NCBI GenBank assembly: GCA_947650285.1
Contig: CANTFL010001193.1
Location: 124,001 to 188,000 of the forward strand
Direction of reading: 5' to 3'
Length of the DNA stretch: 64,000 bases
Origin: Hyaloperonospora brassicae
Lineage: Eukaryota; Oomycota; Peronosporomycetes; Peronosporales; Peronosporaceae
Under the pieces are notes generated by a model. The model was not told where the DNA came from. It saw only the letters and a list, made by a program, of their open reading frames with translations, and searched no databases. Positions within the stretch are counted from its first letter, which is position 1; the number at the start of each line of letters is the position of its first letter. Of the stretch, positions 56,901-64,000 are shown one piece after another. A program made the position numbers and the translations under genes.

Positions 56901-59811
56901 TACGTATTTGATCGCTTTGAAGATCCACGAGTATGTCATATGTGGGTAGCTATTATTACTGATTCTACTAAACGTTAAATTACTACATTTTGGGAATTGC
57001 TATTCCACCGCCCTTTTTGCTCTTCCCACTACATAGAAGGCGTGGCGGATTCATCACCGTTATTAGCGTACGCGTTCTTGTTGTGCACCTTTTTACTATC
57101 TTCACCATGCCCTTCTCTATCTCAAAAAAATGTGTAAAACGGTACATGCTTCGGTCCGATTTGTTCATCACGCAAATAGCACTAAACATGCTTACTTTAG
57201 ACAAAATAGCTACAGGTACTGCTCCAAACCTGTCTCGACATGTCGCTGATATGTTGCCCATCCTTCGCTATGGTAAGTTGGTAGTTGCATATACATCTAC
57301 TTATTCGTGTGTCCACATCCGCATGTACATCGTCATTCGCAATAACAACGCCTTGGACATGGCCTCTGCTTCTCCGTTTGCCCCTTCGACACTCTAGGCT
57401 GTCCACGATTGTGTCGTTGTAGCGATAGCTAGCCAGGCAGGGATTGAAGTGCAATTTGTTGTAGGAGAAGACGTGTCTGCTTCTCATAATTTGTCCACGC
57501 CGTAGTTTCCCTGCGTTAGATGGTGATGATACCTGTTCGCCGGTATTGACACTTGATGGCTTAAGTGCGACTGCAACTACGGAAGTGGTAGACTAACTAG
57601 ATACGCTGATCACGATCACGCGATATCGTCTCGCTTCCCCTCAGCTTTGATGTCTTCCCATTATACACTGATGAGGGGGAGGGGAGGCCCAAGCAGACAA
57701 TCACTTGCACCTCAAATTATAAGCCTTCATCGCACGATATGATGATGATAGATAAGGTGTCATCAATGTGCTCTAGACAGCTGCGATCCTTCTACAACAC
57801 CTTGACTTTTGCGCTTAGCGTGCGGGCCTCCATGCTAACAACAGAATGGATAAAATGTGATGTTTTACTAAGCAAATTCAAGGGATATCTTGCCATACGG
57901 CAGTCCATTCTCGGTAAAAGGGAAAAAGCACGAGCGAGAACAAATACATTTGGAAGGCATATCACGTTTTAAGATTCTTTGTCATCGAGACAAACTATGA
58001 TCGAGGATAGCTTCGTTTTTCCTACGGAATAGCGCCGCCGTAGTACCGGCTAAATGAAGACACTGCAGGGAGCTTACAAGTCGGAGCCATTGAAAAGGTG
58101 GGCAATGGGGCACATGCATCGAATTTTCGCAGGCTGATTCTAGCTGTGAGGCAAGTCCAGTCGTCAGACGTTGCCGTCGCTTTGGTGTATGACCATGCTG
58201 TGCGTATTCATAGATGAGGATGGTCGATATATCAGACGTGGTAGCTTGTGCGTATGATGCACATATTTGGTGGATGTCCTGTGTATAGGATTGCGAAATA
58301 GTGTGATCGGGCAGATCTGCGAGTACCGCAAATTTCTGTTTTTTACGGCATGTAGCGTGGAGGAATGGAAAAGAAAGGAGATTTAAAAAAACCGCCGCTT
58401 AATCACGTGAAAAGCACCACAAGCTGTGGACGATAGAAATTTGCGTTAGCAAAAATAATAAATTCCACCAATGTAAACTATTCGACTGGTTGTGAACCTG
58501 CATGAAATCATTCAAATTCATTCACGTCATGCTTATCGATCCCGATCATATCTGATGGATTTTGCACGCATAAACATGTTCATATCTTCGACCATCTATG
58601 CCGTCGACAGTCACTCTGCAAGAAAGTTAAAGTGCGTAGACGTTTCAAGCTCAGCCCTGGCAGTGTTGTTTATCGTTCGATACTGAGGATACGGTGCGTC
58701 AATCCCTTTACTCAGATCTAGCTGGTACTGACTGCCCTGTAATTTGTGTAGTCTTCGCCTTGGCAATATCGCTGAGTTTTCATAAATGAGTCAGCGCGCA
58801 GTGTAGTGCCGCTTTGCAAGGCTAAAAAATATTTAAAGAGAAACAAATCGGCAAAAGACGTGCGTATAACAGAGGCAGCAGATGGAGACTACAGTAAAGA
58901 GATGTGGTAATAATAATGCTGTCGAATGTGGTATCGCGGATGCTTGTAGACTCACATAACGGAATGCACGTTCATAAATCGCGCAATGCTAGTAACTTTT
59001 ATGTGTGTAACAATACTGTTGCTGCTATCAGTAGTAGCAATGGTGTTGACCTGGAGATGCTGTTGATGTTGACCTTCAGATGCTATACAAAATCTGCCGA
59101 GGTAAACGCAACGTTGTTATCTACAGTGGTCAACAGAATACAAAGGCACGTAGCTCGATCCATTTGGTCCACAACGAATATGCAGCACAATTCACTGATA
59201 TTTCACTATGCTACTTGCTCAACATAATTCCTCTTCCTGCGTTCACACAAAAAAATGACGCGTCGTAGAAAATGTGTATCCTTGTTAACATTACTGGGAT
59301 GTCAACACACTTTTTATGATGAAAAGTAGGTGATGAATAACATGAATGCCCGATGTGACACGCTCAGATCACCGTCAATTTTTAGCTTTTTTTAGTTTGC
59401 TGCGACATTTGTGGAAGCATAACGACCAAAGTAATTATGTTTGCGTCGCCTCCAGCATGTGTAAATTCGGTCGTAAAGTATACATCAGAATTAGCTAACT
59501 TGTTTGACGATTTGATTCTTAAATGTATTAATCCAATTTCTTACAATATTGAGGTGCCTCTAAATTTTTTGGTGATGTGGTGCATTATTTTCAGATTGTT
59601 TCTTGTACTAGTAGGCTAATTTCAAATTTTCTGGTTATTGATTGCGCTATTTCACTTCGCAAATAAAGTATATACATAAAATGCGTACATGAGTAAATTG
59701 TATCTTCCGCGCCGTTTTGTATTGTTTGGTAGAATCGGTTTGGTGGATTCATTAAGCGTCGACATTGTTCTCACAATTGTCAAGGCATCGATCGGAAATT
59801 AATCCAATTAA
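53931..59811. other. Mostly unassigned stretch
   Basis: Apart from the candidate exon at 55510-55755 no coding region was recognised. Minus frames at 56542-56084 and 56441-56019 overlap each other and cannot both be real; neither has a known motif. From about 57500 to 59800 the sequence becomes more AT-rich with only short frames. Confidence 0.4.
55510..55755 (-). other. Candidate orphan exon with an EF-hand-like loop
   Basis: On the minus strand an acceptor (GCTGCAG) is followed by about 245 open bases (WPVRFAIERQSAVDYISHLY ... ALLPALHRIGMELSIMSWAV) and then a strong donor, CAAG|GTACGT. Near the end the residues DNNHDGRVEQGT resemble a calcium-binding EF-hand loop, but the last position lacks the usual Glu. 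I could not connect it convincingly to exons on either side. It may be part of an unassembled gene or a pseudogene. Confidence 0.3.
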
Positions 59812-59979
59812 TGTCTTGACAACTTCGACGTCGTATTCATACCGTATCGGTGTCTTGACAACTTCGACGTCGTATTCATACCGTATCGATGTCTTGACAA
59901 CTTCGACGTCGTATTCATACCGTATCGATGTCTTGACAACTTCGACGTCGTATTCATACCGTATCGATGTCTTGACAGC
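59812..59979. repeat. 39-bp minisatellite
   Basis: Four tandem copies of a 39-bp unit beginning TGTCTTGACAACTTCGACGT start at 59812, 59851, 59890 and 59929; a 12-bp partial fifth starts at 59968. The units differ at only one or two positions. Because 39 is a multiple of 3, both strands stay open across it (minus: KTSIRYEYDVEVV repeated). Neither long frame has an ATG before the repeats in frame with the hydrophobic stretch on the minus strand, so coding is not supported. Confidence 0.9.
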
Positions 59980-60267
59980 TTCAAGAACAAAAATAACCGA
60001 CGCAATCTCGCGGTCATATTTTCCATTATAAATAAGCTTTTCATCTCGCATGAGATAAAGAAGCAACAGCGTAAAACACAACCACAGCAGATAACAAACC
60101 ACAGCAAACACGTACTTCGTATTTTACAATCTTGTGCCCCATCTCAATCACATATACACTTCAGCGACTTCGAGCTTCCAATGACTCGCGGCATTTCCAT
60201 CGCCTCGCTCATAATAAGAAGATAGAAACAATAAACGACTCGTGCACGAGACCAGCGACGCGCAATC

Positions 60268-62457
60268 TTATAGCAATCCTGTCGCGATGTTCCAAACAGC
60301 ACTTGCCAGCACAATGGCTACACACGTGCACACAATCCCCACAATCACCAGTGCCTCAACCGGACTGCGCTTCTTCAAAGTATCCACCACCACAGCCAAT
60401 AATGCTGCACTTGATAAGCTGAAGCTGCGTGCGTGAACACTCCTCCAAGCACCACCTTCTTCGCTGCTGGCGAGCGCCGTGATTTCGTCCGTTTCATCGT
60501 TCTCAATGCTCAACACACACTGTCCTCCACCATCTGGACCTTCATCGGTAGCAGTAGTAACAGTAGCACAGCTGCTCCTCTTGTCATCCTCTCGATGCTG
60601 CAGCTGATCTATATACGCCTCCAGTTGCTCAATGCGCTTGTGAGATTCCAGTTCGCGTGTCTTGGCACTCTCCAAGGCGGCGTCGAGAGCTTCGCAAGTT
60701 GCGCATGCCGCATCGGCAACCAAGAGCGGTGACTCGGTTAGCGAGCCAAATTGACTATCGACGTACGTGTTTTCTCCGTCAGATAAGTCCATTTCCAACA
60801 CTTCGTTGTCCAAGTCAGTCAGCGAATTCACTTCTTCGAATCCAGGAACTCTCAGCTGTCCTTCATATCCGTCCTTCTCAATCGTGTCCAAAGCTGCCGC
60901 TCTCACAACGAGAGAAGTCCGTGCCGAAGCAGCTGCAGCGGCCTCCAGTGAGACAATACGCATGCGCTGACGAACAATGTAGTCTTCCATAGCATCCATT
61001 TCATCACGACTTGCTGACGCAAAAGTCTCCAGCTGTCGACGCAAAAGCTGATTCTCTCGAGAAAGCTCCATCAGCGCGCGAGCACGTTGGTCCACCACTT
61101 CATTGACCGATGCGTTCACTTTGATTCGCTTCGCACGGCTAGCAAATTTCAGCGTACTGCGAGTGTCTTCGATGTAAGTAGGTGAAGGAGATGCACAGCA
61201 CACGAACAGGACGCGTGCAGCACCACTTAGTGATGGCTGCAGTATGCGTGTGAGCTTGCTATCCCGAAAGTTGACATGATCCTGCTGGCTTGGAGACTTG
61301 CTGTTGCTAAGCGCCACGACAACCCTCGAGAGCGCCAATAAACTCCTGTTAATATTACCGCTCTCCGTCGTGAGCTTTTTGCCACCAGAGCTGATAGCAC
61401 GAGCGCTTTCAGAGCCGGCCAAGTCCACGAAATTCAGACATCCCACACGTACAACCTCCACGCCAGCAGCATCGTCCTCATCATCGTCACTCGGCACGGG
61501 TGACTCAAGACGCGTCTTCGCTTCGATGACGACTCTGAATATCGAGTGCGATCGACTGCTGTGCTCGTTCATGCGCGTAGCTTCCACGGCCCTCTGCTTC
61601 TCGCCATCACGCAACGCTTGCAACACTCCCCGCGCATTCGTCACTACGCGTTCCGAGTTATCTGTAAACACGCCCGTCACAGGATGTTCGCGAATATGCA
61701 CCGTCGAGTTCCTCCGTTTTCCCGTTGTTGCCAAACTACTGCTGACCAACAAATCCTTCACCGTCTCATTGTACACTTCCAGATACGAGACCCGGACCAA
61801 GTACTCGGTATCCACGCGTCTCGCCATCTCATCGAACAGGTCTTTCACAGCCAACTGCACGAGTCCGTCCCCAGCGTCCGGTCTCCGCTCCTCTTCCGTC
61901 TCCACCTCCTGCTCGTGGCTCATCGTCATTCGCCTGCTTCTCAGTCCAGACCCCTGCATCGTATACGTCTTGCCACTGCTTGTCTGGCCATAGGCAAAGA
62001 TCGTGCCATGAATGCCGTCTAACGCCGAGCGGGCAATGGACCTCGCCAGTCCATCGTAGATCGTCTGTGTAGAGTGCTGACCGCCATACACTTCGTCAAA
62101 AGCGTAGAGCTCTTGTCGTCGAGCCGTTTGTCCTGAGCCGGACACTGCTGCTTCCACTGTTCCTTTCTCTGCGTGCACGTTCCAAGCAGGTCGTCGACTG
62201 CTCGTCTCTTTTGCCAGCAACGGGCGAAAGCGTACGGTCACGCGCACCGTCTCGCGCTTCTCAGCGGTTTCGTGCGGCAACAGCTGCTTGTCGTCCACGT
62301 CCTGGAGCTCTGAACTGTCGCCGACGTCACTAAAGACGCCGCGCAAGTCACTCTCGAGGCTGCCGCTGCGGCTGCGACTCGTGCATTGGCTGTAGCTGTA
62401 ACTGAGCCGCGATGGCCGCGCGCGGGCGAGCAAGTCGCTGTCCCGACGGCGCATCAA
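60268..62457 (-). CDS. Kinesin with N-terminal motor and C-terminal membrane anchor
   Basis: An ATP-driven microtubule motor of 729 residues, with no intron. The motor domain spans about 68-450: P-loop AYGQTSSGKT (157-164), switch I NEHSSRSHS (297-305), switch II DLAGSE (345-350) and the HVNFRDSKLTRILQPSLSG microtubule-binding region (394-412). The neck sequence RAKRIKVNASVNEV right after the motor resembles kinesin-7 (CENP-E-like). Acidic inserts interrupt the motor at about 182-196 and 322-333. A short coiled coil follows (about 455-520 and 610-650). The last ~30 residues (VEALVIVGIVCTCVAIVLAS and onward) are a hydrophobic helix reaching almost to the end, so the protein looks tail-anchored in a membrane. 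Family assignment is certain; the subfamily is probable; the anchor is predicted by eye. Confidence 0.93.
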   Translation of the reverse strand: MMRRRDSDLLARARPSRLSYSYSQCTSRSRSGSLESDLRGVFSDVGDSSELQDVDDKQLLPHETAEKRETVRVTVRFRPLLAKETSSRRPAWNVHAEKGTVEAAVSGSGQTARRQELYAFDEVYGGQHSTQTIYDGLARSIARSALDGIHGTIFAYGQTSSGKTYTMQGSGLRSRRMTMSHEQEVETEEERRPDAGDGLVQLAVKDLFDEMARRVDTEYLVRVSYLEVYNETVKDLLVSSSLATTGKRRNSTVHIREHPVTGVFTDNSERVVTNARGVLQALRDGEKQRAVEATRMNEHSSRSHSIFRVVIEAKTRLESPVPSDDDEDDAAGVEVVRVGCLNFVDLAGSESARAISSGGKKLTTESGNINRSLLALSRVVVALSNSKSPSQQDHVNFRDSKLTRILQPSLSGAARVLFVCCASPSPTYIEDTRSTLKFASRAKRIKVNASVNEVVDQRARALMELSRENQLLRRQLETFASASRDEMDAMEDYIVRQRMRIVSLEAAAAASARTSLVVRAAALDTIEKDGYEGQLRVPGFEEVNSLTDLDNEVLEMDLSDGENTYVDSQFGSLTESPLLVADAACATCEALDAALESAKTRELESHKRIEQLEAYIDQLQHREDDKRSSCATVTTATDEGPDGGGQCVLSIENDETDEITALASSEEGGAWRSVHARSFSLSSAALLAVVVDTLKKRSPVEALVIVGIVCTCVAIVLASAVWNIATGLL

Positions 62458-62469
62458 CTGGTCGAGTTG

Positions 62470-62485
62470 CGGTACGAATGACCAG
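62470..62485 (-). promoter_or_regulatory. Possible initiator of the kinesin gene
   Basis: The minus strand reads TGGTCATTCGTACCGC about 15-28 bp before the ATG. It fits the oomycete TCATTYY initiator loosely, but the flanking region match is poor. Confidence 0.25.
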
Positions 62486-64000
62486 TCCGACGTTGCAATG
62501 GCGGAAGCGATAGAGAGTCAGACACGCGACGGGACGAGGAGTCGGTTCGATGGTGTCCAGTACTACTCGACGCCCGCACGACGTAAACACGCGCTTTTGG
62601 GATGAGGTTTTTTATGACGGTGCGATGTTTTGGCACCGAGCGGATATAGCGACACGGCGGCCGTTTGTCCATAGCCTATTTTACAGTATGGTGTTTGGTT
62701 GCAGGGACAGTGAAATGGGGAACAAATTATCGCTGTAGTCGTGGAGACATTGGCCAAGCAGATGGACATATTGGGGGCACATTCATTCTCTGCTGTATGG
62801 GTCTGCGAGATACATCATCGTGTGTCCTTCGCATCGGAGGCCACTTGTGCACTCGAATGAAGACCAGTTGTACACTCGAATGATGACGGCTTCAATGGCC
62901 GATAGCACGAACGGTCGTACATGTTGAGAAAGAAATTGGCTGCACGCCGTATTGACACGACAGTCTTGTGCCACTAAAACTGAGGGTACGCGATGACAGT
63001 GTACTTGCCAATGCCGCCCGCACGCGACGAGATATGGAGGAAGTTAGCGTCCACAGATCACGGCAACTCATTGCAACAGGCGCCGTTCTAGACATCGACG
63101 ACCGGGTTTGGCCAGAGCGCAAGCGCTACTTCCAAATCGCATAGAAACGTACACGTTATGCGCAAACACTGTAATGGCGGATGTTGACGCCCTTGCACGT
63201 CTATTGTGGTCCATGGACTTGCTACAAGCAGCTTTTGACTTGCAAGCCGATATCGTAGTAGCGAAATCGTTTACAGCAATGCAAACAAACGATCGGAGCG
63301 ACGTTGTATGCTCTATCATTCCCGTATGAGTAGTTTGCCATCGTAATGTGTACATTCAGCATTTCTCGTACTCCATGTGGACTGACCCGTAGTCACTTGC
63401 AAGTAGCGTCCAAGTCAGCGAGTAGACAAAGTACTAGCGACAAGTCGGACAAGTGATGAGCTGCACTACCTGGTTGTCGACTGCATGTCACGAAGCACAA
63501 ACAGCTACGTCGCGATTGTCGTTGTGTCTATGGATGTTGTCAATGCAAACGCGTTGGCCAGAGTTCAGTCATTGACAATCGCGCCATTCATTCACGAGCT
63601 GACGCGTTATCCGAAGGCCGCTGGGGCTGGTTTGCAGCGCTGCTTACAAGACGGAAAACATCGTCTCATAGCAACATAAGCCACGACTGCCTCTGCGCGA
63701 CTCCCCGTCATGGCCAATCGGGCCTTTCGCAAAATTGAGTGTTTGCGAAAGACTGCCAGGTCCAGGATCCGGTGGTGTCTCTGTTGCACCACAAACACAC
63801 AGCAACTTCACGTTCCATACACTCTGATGTGTTGTTAGCTGCACAACAATTCAGTAGACGATGTCAACACTGATACCACCGACTCTTGTTGTTGTCACGG
63901 GAGCAAATCGTGTCAACGTATCCTCGTTCAGCAAAGTGGCTGGCTATAAGCTTTGCGATCCATGGTCAATCTTGTCACCAAGATGCGTTACTGGCAATAT
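62486..64000. other. Stretch with no recognised gene
   Basis: Short frames only. A plus-strand piece at about 62985-63140 (LANAARTRRDMEEVSVHRSR) and one at 63485-63679 have protein-like composition and could be remnants of one gene, but no family is recognised and frames are interrupted. Confidence 0.35.

Noticed and set aside
59752..60111. Minus-strand repeat ORF as a secreted repeat protein
   Set aside because: It has no ATG before the hydrophobic region (an upstream in-frame TAA, then only GTG), so a protein with that N-terminus is not supported without an extra exon. Kept only as a minisatellite.
1..64000. tRNA, rRNA, CRISPR or bacterial operon features
   Set aside because: No tRNA-like B box in a cloverleaf setting, no rRNA-like sequence, and no regularly spaced short repeats apart from the tandem repeats listed; the genes are eukaryotic.

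Overview
The window looks like nuclear DNA of an oomycete (stramenopile), most likely a Peronosporales relative. The host genes are eukaryotic with short introns (56-101 bp). One gene (katG) carries a good match to the oomycete core promoter (Inr plus flanking region) about 45 bp before its ATG. The repeats are Ty3/gypsy LTR elements and a LINE of the kind common in oomycete genomes. Species cannot be told from sequence alone.

Positions 1 to about 25.8 kb are a nested transposon block. A decayed LINE on the minus strand (ORF2 at about 250-3450, ORF1-like reading frames at about 6430-8000) is broken up by LTRs at 1-256, 3953-4390 and 5759-6202. Two full-length but broken gypsy elements follow, both minus-sense: element A (8136-15899, chromodomain integrase) and element B (17500-25249). 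Each has gag, protease, reverse transcriptase, RNase H and integrase in standard order. Each also carries an extra reading frame on the OPPOSITE strand, beginning 110-130 bp inside the 3' LTR and overlapping the end of pol, with a coiled-coil C-terminal part. Beside each element sits an inverted solo LTR of the same family (16413-16942; 25345-25782). The target-site duplications show that the DNA between each inverted LTR pair has been flipped: exact for B, one mismatch per pair for A.

From about 26.8 to 42.9 kb is a gene-rich island: a possible small secreted protein (minus), a secreted catalase-peroxidase (minus), a 5.6 kb stretch with no recognised gene, mitochondrial-type methionyl-tRNA synthetase (plus, 5 exons), mitochondrial Mn-type superoxide dismutase (minus), and telomerase reverse transcriptase (plus, 8 exons, intact once spliced).

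From about 42.9 to 64 kb genes are sparse: a very decayed LTR (46.4-46.7 kb), a 619-residue protein with a conserved C-terminal block that I associate with stramenopiles, a candidate orphan exon, a 39-bp minisatellite, and a kinesin that ends in a membrane anchor. No tRNA, rRNA, CRISPR or bacterial-type operon was seen. KatG and SOD are both antioxidant enzymes (secreted and mitochondrial respectively), but nothing in the sequence shows co-regulation.
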